From Anaerobacillus alkalilacustris (lineage in GTDB: Bacteria; Bacillota; Bacilli; Bacillales; Anaerobacillaceae): a stretch of 64,000 bases of DNA. Positions 1 to 9,967 of the stretch are shown here, in pieces. The notes beneath the pieces were generated by a model. The model ran no database searches and was not told the DNA's origin. It was given only the letters and a program-made list of their open reading frames with translations. Position 1 is the stretch's first letter. The number at the start of each line of letters is the position of its first letter. The DNA lies in NCBI RefSeq assembly GCF_001866005.1, contig NZ_MLQR01000001.1:721841-785840 (forward strand). Direction: 5' to 3'. The position numbers and the translations under genes were made by a program.

Positions 1-618
1 AAGAAATTCCTCGAATTTTTTTGTAAGCTCACGACACACTGATATCTTCCTATCACCAAATTGGTCCAATAGTATTTGTAACGTTTCTTTCAAACGGTGA
101 GGAGATTCATAAAAGATAATCGGACTTTTTACCATTGCAATTGCCTCAAGCTGTTTCTTTTTCTCTTTTTTTTGTCTATGTAAAAAACCATAAAAGAAAA
201 AACATTCTGTTGGTAATCCTGAGGCTACTAGTGCTGGCAATGCCGCATTTGCACCTGGTAATGGTATAACTGCTATTTCTTCTTCTATACAACTGGCAAC
301 TAGCTCATAACCAGGGTCAGAAATTGCCGGCATCCCTGCATCACTAACTAACGCCACTTTTTTTCCTGTTCTTATTTCTTCTAATAATTTATTCCCACTC
401 GATTCCTTATTGTGCTCATGGTAACTAACTAATTTTGTTGAAATTTCAAAGTGGTTACATAACTTTTTGGTTTGTCTTGTATCCTCAGCGGCTATTACAT
501 CGACTTCCTTTAAAATAGTCAATGCCCGGTACGTTATATCTTCTAAATTTCCAATAGGCGTAGGAACTAAGTATAGTGCACCTTCTTCAATATTACGGAA
601 ACTCTGTTGAATCCACAT
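1..618 (-). CDS. rsmI: 16S rRNA 2'-O-methyltransferase RsmI, 3' end cut by window edge
   Basis: SAM-dependent methyltransferase that 2'-O-methylates C1402 of 16S rRNA in the ribosomal decoding centre (family knowledge). About 206 N-terminal residues are visible. They read LYLVPTPIGNLEDIT near the start, AAEDTRQT, and VSDAGMPAISDPG, the hallmark motifs of the tetrapyrrole-methylase-fold RsmI/YabC family. The start is the ATG at 616-618, preceded by AAGGAGG about 12 nt upstream that overlaps the end of a decayed yazA. Its place next to trmN6 and yabA matches Bacillus gene order. The C-terminal part lies outside the window. Confidence 0.93.
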   Translation of the reverse strand, partial: MWIQQSFRNIEEGALYLVPTPIGNLEDITYRALTILKEVDVIAAEDTRQTKKLCNHFEISTKLVSYHEHNKESSGNKLLEEIRTGKKVALVSDAGMPAISDPGYELVASCIEEEIAVIPLPGANAALPALVASGLPTECFFFYGFLHRQKKEKKKQLEAIAMVKSPIIFYESPHRLKETLQILLDQFGDRKISVCRELTKKFEEFL

Positions 619-638
619 TATTCATGCAGCCCTCCTTT

Positions 639-747
639 TTAATTAACCGTTCCTTCTTTTTGCCTCGTTAAATTCTTTATCGAATATTCAACTTGTTACG
701 CTTCTTCTTTCGATTCTAACCCTTTTTTTATAAACAAGGCTTAAAAA
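639..747 (-). pseudogene. yazA: Decayed 3' remnant of yazA (GIY-YIG nuclease family)
   Basis: In Bacillus a short GIY-YIG protein gene, yazA, lies between trmN6 and rsmI. Here the gap is only about 165 bp. It still translates to SLVYKK, then GLESKEEA, a stop codon, then QVEYSIKNLTRQKEG and a terminal TAA. This resembles the C-terminal third of YazA, with one frameshift in an A-run and one in-frame stop. The 5' two thirds, including the GIY-YIG catalytic part, are absent. I read it as gene decay by deletion; the homology is from memory of the family, not an alignment. Confidence 0.6.
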
Positions 748-784
748 AATTCGGAAATTATGTGTAGCAACTTATTTACTTATA

Positions 785-1522
785 TTAACCGAAGTAAATC
801 TCCTTAAAATGTTCTGTATATGTACCGTCATTATTATAAACAATGATGGGCTCTAATATCTTTACTCCTGAATTACCATTCTTTATCCCTTCAATAAGTA
901 GAATATTTGCTTCTTTTCCTTTTTTGGGATGAATAAACTGAATACGTTTTGGTTCGATTTGATATTTTTGCATCAAAGAAATGATATCTATTAAACGTTC
1001 GGGCCGATGAACGAGTGCCACTTTTCCTTTTTGTTTTACAAGATCACTACTTATCCGAATAACATCTTCTAGGCTACAATATATTTCGTGTCTGGCAATA
1101 GCAAAGTGTTTATTTTCATTCCACTCTTTTTCAGTCACTGTTTTAAAATATGGTGGATTACAAGTTACTACATCGAATTGGCCTTTTTCAAGTTTAGGTA
1201 CCACATTTTTAATATCGTCATGAAAAAAATGTACTTGATCTTCTAAGTTATTTAGCTTAACATTTCGCAAAGCCATATCGTATAGGCGATCTTGAATTTC
1301 AATTCCTACAATTATTGCTTTAGATCTTTCGCTTAATAGTAATGGAATAACTCCATTCCCACTACACAAATCAACAACTTTTCCTTTTTGAATTGGTAAA
1401 TAGCAGAATTTTGATAGTAGGACTGCATCCATAGAAAAGGAAAATACAGTGGGACTTTGAATAATTTTTAATTTTTGGTTTGGTAAGTAATCGATACGTT
1501 CATCATGCTCTATTTTAACCAT
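785..1522 (-). CDS. trmN6: tRNA1(Val) (adenine37-N6)-methyltransferase, YabB/TrmN6 family
   Basis: A 245-residue Rossmann-fold methyltransferase. The SAM-binding stretch [15 protein letters not shown] is around residue 48 and the N6-adenine catalytic motif NPPYF around residue 122, the pattern of the TrmN6 branch that modifies A37 of tRNA-Val. The ATG start is preceded by GAGAGG at a normal distance. It lies downstream of yabA but separated by the yabA terminator, so it probably has its own promoter. The substrate is assigned by family, not shown by sequence alone. Confidence 0.88.
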   Translation of the reverse strand: MVKIEHDERIDYLPNQKLKIIQSPTVFSFSMDAVLLSKFCYLPIQKGKVVDLCSGNGVIPLLLSERSKAIIVGIEIQDRLYDMALRNVKLNNLEDQVHFFHDDIKNVVPKLEKGQFDVVTCNPPYFKTVTEKEWNENKHFAIARHEIYCSLEDVIRISSDLVKQKGKVALVHRPERLIDIISLMQKYQIEPKRIQFIHPKKGKEANILLIEGIKNGNSGVKILEPIIVYNNDGTYTEHFKEIYFG

Positions 1523-1670
1523 AATAGGATCCTCTCATTTATAACTTCCTTTAGTTTGTAGATGGTAAAAAATCTAATTTTCTAACATCTACAAGTTTCT
1601 TACGTCTAGATTATACTTTATTTTTCATATGAGAAAAAGCTAGTGATTTTGAAAGGAGTTTCTACTCATA

Positions 1671-1702
1671 AAAAAAGAGACAGACTTTAAAGTCCATCTC
1701 TA
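1671..1702 (-). terminator. Intrinsic terminator after yabA
   Basis: On the minus strand a hairpin with arms GAGATGGACTTT and AAAGTCTGTCTC is followed directly by a run of seven T. It lies just past the yabA stop codon. Confidence 0.85.
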
Positions 1703-1708
1703 TGCACA

Positions 1709-2062
1709 TTACTTTTTATTTAAGAACGACAAACAGAAGAGACAGTCTCCTTCTTTACGAATACTTCCGTAATGAAGATTACAAATGTGAAATCCTTCTT
1801 GATAAAGTCGAGCTAGATTATCATATCCTTCACCTATATCGACCTTTTCATTTTTTTCTTTTACTTCTTTTAGTTGCTTTTTTGGTTTCTGTTCCGTTTT
1901 TACTTCAATCCGAGAACGTAGATGGTCGTTTTCAATCTTAAGATGCTGATTTTCTTCTAAAAGGAGTGCTAAATGTTCTTTCAACTCTCCTAGTTCACGG
2001 TAAAGGCCACCTATCTTTTCTTCCATAAGACTTACTCGCGAAAAGACCTCTTTTTTATCCAC
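1709..2062 (-). CDS. yabA: Replication initiation control protein YabA
   Basis: Negative regulator of replication initiation that bridges DnaA and the sliding clamp DnaN. The 117-residue product has an N-terminal leucine-rich coiled coil (about residues 1-60), a charged linker, and the C-terminal zinc-binding tail ending [19 protein letters not shown], with the His and Cys ligands of the family. I use the GTG at 2060-2062 (VDKKEVF), because GAGGTG lies 10 nt upstream and Bacillus YabA begins MDKKELF; an upstream ATG at 2080 would overlap ricT. The Shine-Dalgarno sequence lies inside the end of ricT, so the two are probably co-translated. Confidence 0.93.
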   Translation of the reverse strand: MDKKEVFSRVSLMEEKIGGLYRELGELKEHLALLLEENQHLKIENDHLRSRIEVKTEQKPKKQLKEVKEKNEKVDIGEGYDNLARLYQEGFHICNLHYGSIRKEGDCLFCLSFLNKK

Positions 2063-2069
2063 GTTAGCT

Positions 2070-2903
2070 TTACACCTCAATATTTGTGGTATGAGTAGTT
2101 ATTGCTCCATTATTTATCAGCTCGTCGATTGTATATTCCATAATTCGCTCATCAACCAGCTCAACTTGCACCAATTTTTCCAAAATATTTAGACCAATGA
2201 CCCGACCTTTTCCATGGACAGTTTGGATTGTTTTACCGATATCCGGAAGTTCTTGCTTAGCATTTTCATAGTTGTCATTTTCATACTTTAAACAACACAT
2301 TAATCTGCCACAAAGACCTGATATTTTTGTTGGATTTAAAGACAAGCTTTGATCTTTAGCCATTTTAATTGACACCGGTTCAAAGTCGCCTAAAAACGAT
2401 GAACAACATAAAATCCTTCCACAAGGACCAATTCCACCTAGCATCTTTGCTTCGTCACGTACACCAATTTGTCTAAGTTCAATTCTTGTCCTAAATATTG
2501 CTGCTAAGTCTTTAACAAGCTCTCTAAAGTCTATACGACCGTCTGCTGTGAAATAGAATAATACCTTATTGCGATCAAATGTATATTCAACATCGACTAA
2601 CTTCATATCTAAATTATGCTCTTGGATTTTCTCTAGGCATACTTCAAAAGCTTCTTTAGCCGCTACTTTATTTTCTTCTACTGTAGTTTTATCATTTTCA
2701 TTTGCGATACGAACTACTTTTTTGAGAGGGAAAACTACATCTTGATCGTCAACAATTTTCTTACCAATGACGACTTTTCCGTACTCAATGCCTCTAGCAG
2801 TTTCAACGATTACTAGCTCACCTTTTTGTACGTCTATATCTTCAGGGGAGAAATAATATATTTTTCCCGCTTTTTTAAATCTGACACCTACTACTTGATG
2901 CAC
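2070..2903 (-). CDS. ricT: RicT (YaaT), PSP1-domain subunit of the RicAFT complex
   Basis: A 277-residue protein with the PSP1 fold. It carries the paired cysteine motifs GPCGRILCC and GLCGRLMCC around residues 160-205, which in the family help hold [4Fe-4S] clusters of the RicA-RicF-RicT (Y-complex). That complex steers RNase Y mRNA processing and promotes sporulation and competence. It lies 6 bp downstream of holB and runs into yabA, the conserved operon order of Bacillus. Start ATG at 2903. Confidence 0.94.
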   Translation of the reverse strand: MHQVVGVRFKKAGKIYYFSPEDIDVQKGELVIVETARGIEYGKVVIGKKIVDDQDVVFPLKKVVRIANENDKTTVEENKVAAKEAFEVCLEKIQEHNLDMKLVDVEYTFDRNKVLFYFTADGRIDFRELVKDLAAIFRTRIELRQIGVRDEAKMLGGIGPCGRILCCSSFLGDFEPVSIKMAKDQSLSLNPTKISGLCGRLMCCLKYENDNYENAKQELPDIGKTIQTVHGKGRVIGLNILEKLVQVELVDERIMEYTIDELINNGAITTHTTNIEV

Positions 2904-2909
2904 TATACA

Positions 2910-3896
2910 CTATCCCTCCTGTAACCTCATCATTAATTGTTCCATCAGTAGTTGAGGATTTACATTTGCACTTAGACGTCTCTTTGCTTCTAAAATAGCA
3001 GCCATTTGCTGGCCAACTTTTCTCTGGGAGCTATTTAAAGCTTGTCGTTCTAATTTATCGGTATGATCAACAAATATGAGTTGATCTTCAGTTGCTATTA
3101 AGGTACGTAATACATCCCGATACCAAAGTAATAGTAGATCTAACCCTAAATTTAATTGGTTTTTCTCCTTAAAGTGAGGAAACCAATTTTCTTGTAAAGT
3201 GAGGAAAACCTGATGCGGTCTTGTAGACACTTCTTCTACTAATTGTATCATTATGGCTCGAGCTTGTACAATCCAATCATCATGGTAAAGCTGGTAAGCT
3301 TCTTCAATATCATTTGTTAGCTGACCTAAAAGCCTTGTAATCGGCTTTATAACACCATTTTTTTCAAGGGTTTCCATTAATTTTAATGGTGTTAGTGGTA
3401 CAAAGGAGAGAATTTGTGTTCTCGATAAAATTGTGCTTAAGATTCGATGTACTTCTGTTGTTGTTAATACAGCAATTGATTGTCCATCAGGTTCTTCAAG
3501 AAACTTCAATAAACCATTAGCCGCACTTATCGTCATTTTTTCGGCATCTTCAATAATATAAAACTTACGAATAGATTCCATCCCACGATAAGAAAATTCT
3601 TTTTTCAAGTTACGTATTTGGTCAATTTTTATTGTTTGTCCATCTGGTTGTATGATATGAACATCTGGGTGATTTCCCGATTCGATTCGTTTACAATCAG
3701 AACATGTCCCACAAGCTTCTACGCCTTCTTTTTCATCACAAAAAAATGTTTTTGCTAATTGAAGAGCTACCTTTCTTTTACCAGTCCCTTTTGCTCCTTC
3801 AAATAAATAGGCGTGAGCAAGGCGTTGTTTTCGAATACTATTTGTAATAATTTTCACAACTTTTTCTTGTGTTTCTTTTATTTCATTCCAAGTCAT
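2910..3896 (-). CDS. holB: DNA polymerase III subunit delta' (HolB)
   Basis: Clamp-loader subunit of the replicative polymerase, 328 residues. The P-loop-like stretch FEGAKGTGKRK lies near residue 34, a four-Cys zinc module (CDEKEGVEACGTCSDC) at residues 52-67, FLEEP near residue 133 and the sensor/arginine-finger region ILSRTQIL near 155. All fit delta'. It follows darA by about 12 bp. The yaaR gene that sits between darA and holB in B. subtilis is absent here. Confidence 0.94.
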   Translation of the reverse strand: MTWNEIKETQEKVVKIITNSIRKQRLAHAYLFEGAKGTGKRKVALQLAKTFFCDEKEGVEACGTCSDCKRIESGNHPDVHIIQPDGQTIKIDQIRNLKKEFSYRGMESIRKFYIIEDAEKMTISAANGLLKFLEEPDGQSIAVLTTTEVHRILSTILSRTQILSFVPLTPLKLMETLEKNGVIKPITRLLGQLTNDIEEAYQLYHDDWIVQARAIMIQLVEEVSTRPHQVFLTLQENWFPHFKEKNQLNLGLDLLLLWYRDVLRTLIATEDQLIFVDHTDKLERQALNSSQRKVGQQMAAILEAKRRLSANVNPQLLMEQLMMRLQEG

Positions 3897-3908
3897 TGTT
3901 TACCACAC

Positions 3909-4643
<735 letters not shown>

Positions 4644-5276
4644 TTAATTCATTTCCAAAAAATCTTCTACTATCCTTTTTGTTTCAGCTACGACTTCTTC
4701 TAAAGTCCTGTCCGCATTAACCAAGACTATTCTTTCGGGATACATTCTCAATAATTTTAAGTAACCTTCACGAACTTCATAATGAAACTGTATATTCTCT
4801 TGATCCAAACGGTTAATTTCTCGACCTGTATTATTGGCTATCCTTGCTAACCCCTTTTCTGGTTCAATATCAAAATAAATGGTTAGTTTTGGCATGCAAT
4901 TTTCAATGGCAAAAGAGTTTATCGCATAAACTTCTTCCAAACCAATACCTCTAGCCATTCCTTGATAAACTAAGCTACTATCTAAGAACCGGTCACACAG
5001 AACAATTTTACCTGCCCTCAACTCAGGTACTACCCTTTCTACGAGATGCTGCCTTCTAGCAGCAGCATACAATAATGCTTCAGTTCGGCCATCCATTGCA
5101 GTATTCTTTGTATCTAGTATAATTTCACGAATATTTTCAGCTATATCTATTCCACCTGGTTCTCTAGTAGTAATAAATTGGTAACCTTTTTGATCAAAGG
5201 AGGCAGATAGTTCTTGAATTACAGAAGTCTTCCCAGCCCCTTCGCCACCTTCAAAAGTAATAAATTTTTCATTCAT
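4644..5276 (-). CDS. tmk: Thymidylate kinase
   Basis: Phosphorylates dTMP to dTDP in dTTP synthesis. The 210-residue product has the P-loop [11 protein letters not shown] near the N-terminus, the TREPGG (DRX-type) motif, [13 protein letters not shown] and the lid region around [12 protein letters not shown] choose the ATG at 5274-5276 ([11 protein letters not shown]) with GAGG 9 nt upstream, rather than the in-frame GTG at 5291 that abuts the yaaO stop. The gene follows yaaO by about 15 bp, so the two are likely co-transcribed. Confidence 0.95.
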   Translation of the reverse strand: MNEKFITFEGGEGAGKTSVIQELSASFDQKGYQFITTREPGGIDIAENIREIILDTKNTAMDGRTEALLYAAARRQHLVERVVPELRAGKIVLCDRFLDSSLVYQGMARGIGLEEVYAINSFAIENCMPKLTIYFDIEPEKGLARIANNTGREINRLDQENIQFHYEVREGYLKLLRMYPERIVLVNADRTLEEVVAETKRIVEDFLEMN

Positions 5277-5292
5277 CCTATGTGTCCTCACT

Positions 5293-6723
5293 TTATCTTT
5301 TTTTAAAAACTTTAACTCCTACTTTATGTATGTCTTCTCCTTGAAGATAAGCTCCTACTTCTTTTAGTTCATACAGGTACTTAACATGCTCCATTTCAAT
5401 TTGTTCTCCAGTTACTAACAAAGGTACACCTGGAGGATATGGCGTAATTTCTTCAGAAATAATTCGCCCTACTGACTTTGTTAACGGTACAAGTTCTTCC
5501 TCTTCATCTTCCATATCTTCATACGAAAGGGCTAAACTTGTACACTTTTTTTCAAATAAGCGGTGAGTTACTGTTGAACGCTCGATAACACTATAATCTT
5601 TTATTTTACATTTTATTATTTCTCCTATTCTGCGAAGGTTTATTGTATTTAGTAAAGGCATGACCATTAATATATTATTTGGATCTGCTAATTCAGTATA
5701 GATTCCTTCTTCTTCTAGAAGTTGTTGCAATTCATACCCACTAAGTTCACAGCATGATTGTATCGTCACCTTTAAAGGATCAGTCTTATATAGCTTATTT
5801 TCAACAATTTTTAACTGCGGAATTTTATTAATATCATCTTTAAAAGTTTTTATATCAAAGATTGTCTTTTCTATATCTTTTTCTGATATAGATGCTAGGA
5901 AATGTCTAGCTAAGTCAAGAGAGGCCATCAAGGGGTAAGATGGACTACTCGATTGTAACAATTGTAAATAATAAGTAAGTTTCTTTAAACTTATGAGCGA
6001 GCTATTATAATGTAAATACGAACACATTGTCATTGCTGGTAATGTTTTATGAGCTGATTGAACAACAATGTCTGCTCCATATTCAAGAGCTGACTTCGGA
6101 AAGAAATTAGAAGGATGACTGAAATGAGCTCCATGTGCCTCATCAACTAATACCACCATCTTATGTTTATGTGCTTCTTTAATAATACTTTCTAATGACA
6201 TTGAATATCCATAGTAGTTTGGATTAGTAATGATCAATGCTTTTGCATATGGATATTTATTAATTGTATCTAAGACAAAAGCCTCTTTTAAATTTGTAGG
6301 TATTTGAGCAATTTCGTCAAATTCAGGCTGCAAAAAAATAGGGTGAACTTTTGCTAATCTTAGCCCATTTAAAATTGACTTATGACTGTTTCTTTGAACA
6401 AGAACTGTCTCACCTGCTTTACAGGTTGCCATAATCATTGCTAAATTTCCTACAGTTGAACCACCTACAAGAAAAAAACATTGTTTTGACCGATACCAAT
6501 CTGCAGCTAAATTCTCAGCTTGTTTGATTACTCCTGTAGGATTGTGTAAGTCATCTAAGCCAGTTAGTTCTGTTACATCCATTGATAATAAAGGACGGTA
6601 TAATTCTGCGCCGTATTCTGAAAATACTGCACCATTTTTATGTCCAGGAACGTGAAAAGAAAGTGGTTCACGTTTTCTATGTGCTAATAGAGCTTCGAAA
6701 AGAGGTATCCTTTTTTGATCCAT
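5293..6723 (-). CDS. yaaO: Orn/Lys/Arg decarboxylase family protein YaaO
   Basis: PLP-dependent fold-type I decarboxylase, 476 residues, close to B. subtilis YaaO. Visible marks: HVPGHKNG near residue 24, the VDEAHGAHF stretch that contacts PLP, and [11 protein letters not shown] holding the Schiff-base lysine near residue 225. The short C-terminal domain ends after the PYPPGVPLL motif typical of the group. The substrate (arginine, lysine or ornithine) cannot be told from sequence. It heads the yaaO-tmk pair and diverges from csfB. Confidence 0.88.
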   Translation of the reverse strand: MDQKRIPLFEALLAHRKREPLSFHVPGHKNGAVFSEYGAELYRPLLSMDVTELTGLDDLHNPTGVIKQAENLAADWYRSKQCFFLVGGSTVGNLAMIMATCKAGETVLVQRNSHKSILNGLRLAKVHPIFLQPEFDEIAQIPTNLKEAFVLDTINKYPYAKALIITNPNYYGYSMSLESIIKEAHKHKMVVLVDEAHGAHFSHPSNFFPKSALEYGADIVVQSAHKTLPAMTMCSYLHYNSSLISLKKLTYYLQLLQSSSPSYPLMASLDLARHFLASISEKDIEKTIFDIKTFKDDINKIPQLKIVENKLYKTDPLKVTIQSCCELSGYELQQLLEEEGIYTELADPNNILMVMPLLNTINLRRIGEIIKCKIKDYSVIERSTVTHRLFEKKCTSLALSYEDMEDEEEELVPLTKSVGRIISEEITPYPPGVPLLVTGEQIEMEHVKYLYELKEVGAYLQGEDIHKVGVKVFKKR

Positions 6724-6949
6724 ACGTATTCAATTCCTTTTATATAGTAATGTTTAATTATCACTTCACCTATTATAACGAATTTCTGACTATAATGATA
6801 AAAATCATTGTTACATTAATGAAGACATACACAATATGGTGATTTCATGCATATAATTAAAAGAGTTACTATTTTAATAAAAATCAGAATTTTTTATGTA
6901 TAGTTTACCTTTCATTGGAAATGATTGGACTATGGAGGTGAACACAATA

Positions 6950-7144
6950 ATGAAAGAAAAACAATGCGTAGAAAAGTGTTCGGTTTGTGAACAAAATAAT
7001 GAGAATGGAATTCATATTTGCGATATTTATATTTGTGAAAACTGTGAACGAGAAATTGTAAATTCTGATGTAAGTGACGAATTTTACAGGTACTACTTAC
7101 AAAAATTAAGAAAATTAAAGCACTCATTGTTAAATATCTCTTAG
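6950..7144 (+). CDS. csfB: Anti-sigma-G factor Gin (CsfB)
   Basis: A 64-residue protein with two zinc-type CxxC pairs (CSVC at residues 10-13 and CENC at 29-32) and the motif ENGIHI between them. It closely matches Gin/CsfB, which holds sigma-G (and sigma-E) inactive at the wrong time or in the wrong compartment during sporulation. The start is the ATG at 6950, preceded by GGAGGTG at 9 nt; an in-frame ATG at 6932 overlaps that Shine-Dalgarno. It is divergent from yaaO, and the neighbours xpaC and yaaN of B. subtilis are missing. Confidence 0.87.
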   Translation: MKEKQCVEKCSVCEQNNENGIHICDIYICENCEREIVNSDVSDEFYRYYLQKLRKLKHSLLNIS

Positions 7145-7145
7145 A

Positions 7146-7178
7146 AGGCTCTTACTTAAAGGGTCTATTTTTTTTTTT
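7146..7178 (+). terminator. Intrinsic terminator after csfB
   Basis: Stem AGGCTCTT / AAGGGTCT (8 bp, two G-U pairs), loop ACTTA, then a run of T, directly after the csfB stop. Confidence 0.75.
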
Positions 7179-7459
7179 GATATTTTTCCAGGATGACACT
7201 AACAGCAATTACTAGTTGATAATTAAACAAAAGCATGGGCCCGTTTAGCTGTTATTAAATTAGTTCAAGCACATTTCAGGGCTTACGTTACCATTTTTAT
7301 CCTACTTCATTAAATTCAGTAACGTACGTACCTTTATTTATATAACATTTCCTTATTAAATATATGTTCTACTAATGCTATTTCCCTAAGTTAAAATTAA
7401 AGCTTGTTATGCAGCAGCCTTGCATTGGCCTTCATGAGTTATTTCTTTAGAATATGCAT
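7179..7459. other. Gene-free gap before the first rRNA locus
   Basis: No credible ORF, promoter or hairpin was recognised in these roughly 280 bases. The next 190 bases begin the duplicated 5S 3' flank. Confidence 0.5.
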
Positions 7460-7652
7460 ACTGCAGCATTGCATCGAGGAAACACACTGCGAAGCGACAC
7501 TCTTAGACGCAGAAAAGCTACTGACTTCGTTTACCTCATGAATATACTTCTTTGAATTTACTACGTGCTGCTTTGCATCGAGGAAGCTTACTTCAAAGCG
7601 ATACTAGCAGACGCAGATGCAGCACCACTTAACGCAAATACTCAATTTCCGA

Positions 7653-7688
7653 AAACAAAAAGAACACACTCCATTGGAATGTGTTCTT
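7653..7688 (-). terminator. rRNA terminator, locus 1
   Basis: Minus-strand stem AGAACACATTCC / GGAGTGTGTTCT with a 3-nt loop, followed by a T-rich tail. It sits just past the 5S 3' end. Confidence 0.9.
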
Positions 7689-7694
7689 TAACTT

Positions 7695-7810
7695 ACCTAG
7701 CAACGTCCTACTCTCACAAGGGGAAGCCCCTAACTACCATCGGCGCAAAAGAGCTTAACGATCGTGTTCGGCATGGGAACGAGTGTGACCTCTTCGCTAT
7801 CGCCACTAGA
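7695..7810 (-). rRNA. rrf: 5S rRNA, locus 1
   Basis: About 116 nt. The minus strand reads GTGGCGATAGCGAAGAGG, then CCGAACACGATCGTTAAG, GCGCCGATGGTAGTTAGGG and GTGAGAGTAGGACG, the Bacillus 5S landmarks in order. It is followed by a strong terminator and preceded by a typical 23S-5S spacer, but no 23S gene precedes that spacer. Ends are estimated to within a few bases. Confidence 0.92.
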
Positions 7811-7856
7811 TAATATATTTAGTTGAAAGAAATCATTCTTTCAAAACTAGATAACA

Positions 7857-8187
7857 GTCCCAGTGTGGCCGATCACCCTCTCAGGTCGGCTACGCATCGT
7901 CGCCTTGGTAAGCCGTTACCTTACCAACTAGCTAATGCGACGCGGGCCCATCCTGTAGTGTTAGGTAAACCCAACTTTCACTTTAGAACCATGAGGCTCC
8001 AAAGATTATCCGGTATTAGCTTCGGTTTCCCGAAGTTATCCCAGTCTACAGGGCAGGTTGCCCACGTGTTACTCACCCGTCCGCCGCTAACTCTCATAAA
8101 GCAAGCTTTAATTGAGTTCGCTCGACTTGCATGTATTAGGCACGCCGCCAGCGTTCGTCCTGAGCCAGGATCAAACTCTCCATAAAA
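7857..8187 (-). rRNA. rrs: 16S rRNA, 5' fragment only (about 331 nt), locus 1
   Basis: The minus strand starts at TTTTATGGAGAGTTTGATCC and runs through GGACGAACGCTGGCGGCG, the V1-V2 region and CCGACCTGAGAGGGTGAT to end at GGCCACACTGGGAC. It then jumps directly to the 23S-5S spacer. About 1200 nt of 16S, the internal spacer and all of 23S are missing. The position between csfB and bofA matches rrnA of B. subtilis. Most likely a collapsed assembly repeat, not a natural gene end. Confidence 0.9.
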
Positions 8188-8310
8188 GTGTTTGATAAAG
8201 CTCAAAAATTTAAATTCATTGACGAGATATTTACTATCTCTTTAATTCGCTTGGCTGTGTGTTCAGTTTTCAAAGAACAATACTTTCGTCTTTAAATCGA
8301 CAAGGATTTA

Positions 8311-8502
8311 ACTATACCAATGTAACATTCCGTTGTCAATCTTTTTTTTCGTTCGATTTTACTAAAACTCCAATCAAACACGACGTGTATTATCATACCA
8401 CTCGGATAATTAGTTGTCAACAACTAATTTTGTCAGTCTTTGACGAAAAATGAATTCCGAATGACGTTTTTATAATATACCATGACTCCATAAACTATGC
8501 AA
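8311..8502 (-). promoter_or_regulatory. Three tandem sigma-A promoters of rRNA locus 1
   Basis: All on the minus strand with 17-bp spacers: TTGCAT...TATATT (8474-8502), TTGACA...TATGAT (8392-8420) and TTGACA...TATAGT (8311-8339). They precede the 16S leader, which carries the usual GTTCTTTGAAAACTGAACAC sequence. Confidence 0.88.
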
Positions 8503-8577
8503 GTATTTATAAATATTTTTTTATATTAAAATATAAATGTCTCAACCACAACTTTAAATGCAGCTGCTCTTCTAGCA

Positions 8578-8704
8578 GCGGTCTAAAAAAGGCTTCGCAG
8601 AAGCAAAACTGCACGAAGCCATTTAGAGATGTGTTTCATAATTGAAAGCACTAGCTTAACTGAAGTGACCGAGCTCGTAGGCTGCTTACGCTAGACGGTT
8701 CTAA
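8578..8704 (+). repeat. Dispersed intergenic repeat, copy A
   Basis: Contains the family marks ACTGAAGTGACCGAGC and ACGCTAGACGGTTCTAAGTTAGAA at the right end, and an internal hairpin GGCTTCG..CGAAGCC. It lies between the rRNA promoters and bofA. More diverged than copies C and G. Confidence 0.6.
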
Positions 8705-8734
8705 GTTAGAATTTTTTTACTTTCTTACTTTGTA

Positions 8735-8767
8735 AAAAAGACCATGAGTTCTTGACTCAGGTCTTCT
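8735..8767 (-). terminator. Intrinsic terminator after bofA
   Basis: Minus-strand stem AAGACCTGAGT / ACTCATGGTCTT followed by TTTTTTAC, overlapping the bofA stop. Confidence 0.82.
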
Positions 8768-9029
8768 ATAAAATTAGATGATCAATCGCGACCAAAACCA
8801 CTAAACCCGGAATACCTAAAAAGCCTGACACTGATGCGGTGACTAAGTTAATTGGTATCTGATAGTCAAAAACCGAACCAAAAGCATTTAAAAAGAATAA
8901 AAACAATGCACCAATAATTACTTTAATCATTCCTTGTCCAATAAAACGTAACGGTTTAATCGGCGCCCCTAATATAAGTAATAAAAATACCATACCACTT
9001 AATAAAGCTACAATAATAATAGGATCCAC
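8766..9029 (-). CDS. bofA: BofA, inhibitor of pro-sigma-K processing
   Basis: An 87-residue membrane protein with two hydrophobic segments (about residues 3-22 and 32-52) and the C-terminal GIPGLVVLVAIDHLIL characteristic of BofA. In the forespore outer membrane it holds the SpoIVFB protease inactive with SpoIVFA. Length equals B. subtilis BofA. It lies between yaaL and an rRNA locus, as in Bacillus. Confidence 0.92.
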   Translation of the reverse strand: MDPIIIVALLSGMVFLLLILGAPIKPLRFIGQGMIKVIIGALFLFFLNAFGSVFDYQIPINLVTASVSGFLGIPGLVVLVAIDHLIL

Positions 9030-9087
9030 AATCTTCCCCTCCTAAACTTTGTGACAAGCTTCTCTAATATCATCCTATTCTGAACTA

Positions 9088-9139
9088 TAAAAAAAAGAAC
9101 ACAGGAAATCTTTAATAAGATTTACCTATGTTCTTTTTT
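9088..9139 (-). terminator. Intrinsic terminator overlapping the end of yaaL
   Basis: Long minus-strand hairpin, arms AAAGAACATAGG..AAATCTT and AAGATTT..CCTGTGTTCTTT, then eight T. The last codons of yaaL are within the stem, so the dnaX-yaaL transcript likely ends before bofA. Confidence 0.8.
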
Positions 9140-9339
9140 CTACATCTTGCTTCTTTTAATAAAAATAAATATTTCGCTTCAGTTAATTTAAGGTTAAATA
9201 ATACTTCTCCAGATGGATCCAAACTCTTTTTCACTAATTCAGTTTGATTAACAAGATTTACTTTTAATTCTTCAATATGAGACACTAAACGTTGATCTTC
9301 AAGCTTTCTTATTTTCCCTTTCCTCTTAAAAAGCCGCAT
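9112..9339 (-). CDS. yaaL: YaaL-family protein (DUF2508)
   Basis: A 75-residue, charged, probably helical protein with MRLFKRKGKIRKLEDQRL at the N-terminus and TEAKYLFLLKEARCR near the C-terminus. It matches YaaL, which is always found between recR and bofA in Bacillus. No function is known. It starts 17 bp after recR. Confidence 0.85.
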   Translation of the reverse strand: MRLFKRKGKIRKLEDQRLVSHIEELKVNLVNQTELVKKSLDPSGEVLFNLKLTEAKYLFLLKEARCRKKNIGKSY

Positions 9340-9356
9340 CTCATTACCCCTTTTTA

Positions 9357-9953
9357 TTATAGTTCTCTTCTACCCTCTATCGCTTTTGAAAGTGTAACTT
9401 CATCAGCATATTCCAAGTCACCACCAACTGGAAGACCGTGGGCAATTCTAGTCACTTTAATTCCCGTCGGTTTCACTAGACGAGATATATACATAGCAGT
9501 TGCCTCACCCTCAATATTAGGATTTGTAGCTAGGATAATTTCTTGAATGGTATCATCTTGAAGCCTCTTTAATAACTCTGGAATTTTAACATCCTCTGGA
9601 CCAATTCCTTCCATTGGGGATATTGCACCTTGTAAAATATGATATAACCCTCGATATTCCTTCATTTTTTCCATCGCAATAACATCCTTGGCATCTTGTA
9701 CAACACAAATAATTGATTTATCTCTTCTTGTATCTTCACAAATATAGCAAGGATCAGTATCAGTAATGTTATGACAAACAGAGCAATAAGTAAGATCCCT
9801 TTTAGCATTAACTAAAGCTTTTGCAAAATCTAAAACATCATCTTCTTTCATATCCAATACAAAAAAAGCCAGTCGGGTCGCCGTTTTTGGACCAATTCCT
9901 GGCAATCTCATAAATCCTTCAATTAATTTCGATATCGGTTCAGGATATTGCAC
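9357..9953 (-). CDS. recR: Recombination mediator RecR
   Basis: Works with RecF/RecO to load RecA on gapped DNA. The 198-residue product has the N-terminal helix-hairpin-helix ([16 protein letters not shown]), the zinc finger [16 protein letters not shown] around residues 57-72, and a Toprim domain ([12 protein letters not shown] ... [13 protein letters not shown]). I use the GTG at 9951-9953 (VQYPEPIS) with GGAGG 7 nt upstream. Upstream in-frame codons belong to a dispersed repeat inserted between yaaK and recR. Confidence 0.95.
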   Translation of the reverse strand: MQYPEPISKLIEGFMRLPGIGPKTATRLAFFVLDMKEDDVLDFAKALVNAKRDLTYCSVCHNITDTDPCYICEDTRRDKSIICVVQDAKDVIAMEKMKEYRGLYHILQGAISPMEGIGPEDVKIPELLKRLQDDTIQEIILATNPNIEGEATAMYISRLVKPTGIKVTRIAHGLPVGGDLEYADEVTLSKAIEGRREL

Positions 9954-9967
9954 GTGTTTTCCTCCTA

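Larger units (their letters stand above)
7460..7856 (-). repeat. Duplicated rRNA 3' flank, copy 1 (pairs with 41373-41769)
   Basis: About 397 bp nearly identical to 41373-41769 and covering the post-5S flank, the 5S gene and the 23S-5S spacer. The flank (7460-7650) is itself built of two imperfect units, each containing a TTTGCATCGAGGAA-like core and a TAGACGCAGA-like end. Reverse-complemented, these units match the TTCTGCGTCTG module found inside dispersed repeats at 9968-10105 and 13651-13900. Confidence 0.85.

Noticed and set aside
1610..1638. Promoter for trmN6 with TATAAT at 1610-1615
   Set aside because: The -10 is good but the -35 region (TTTTTC) is poor and no TGn extension is present, so I did not list it.
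1702..1941. Plus-strand ORF opposite yabA
   Set aside because: Shadow of the well-supported yabA gene, starting inside its terminator.
6898..6926. Sigma-F-like promoter (GTATA, 14-bp spacer, GGAAATGATT) upstream of csfB
   Set aside because: The predicted start would fall on the ribosome-binding site, leaving almost no leader, and the -10 has mismatches.
7823..8205. Open reading frames within the 16S fragments, on both strands (also repeated at the other three loci)
   Set aside because: They are translations of rRNA. The same 75-residue frame appears four times only because the 16S 5' end is present four times.
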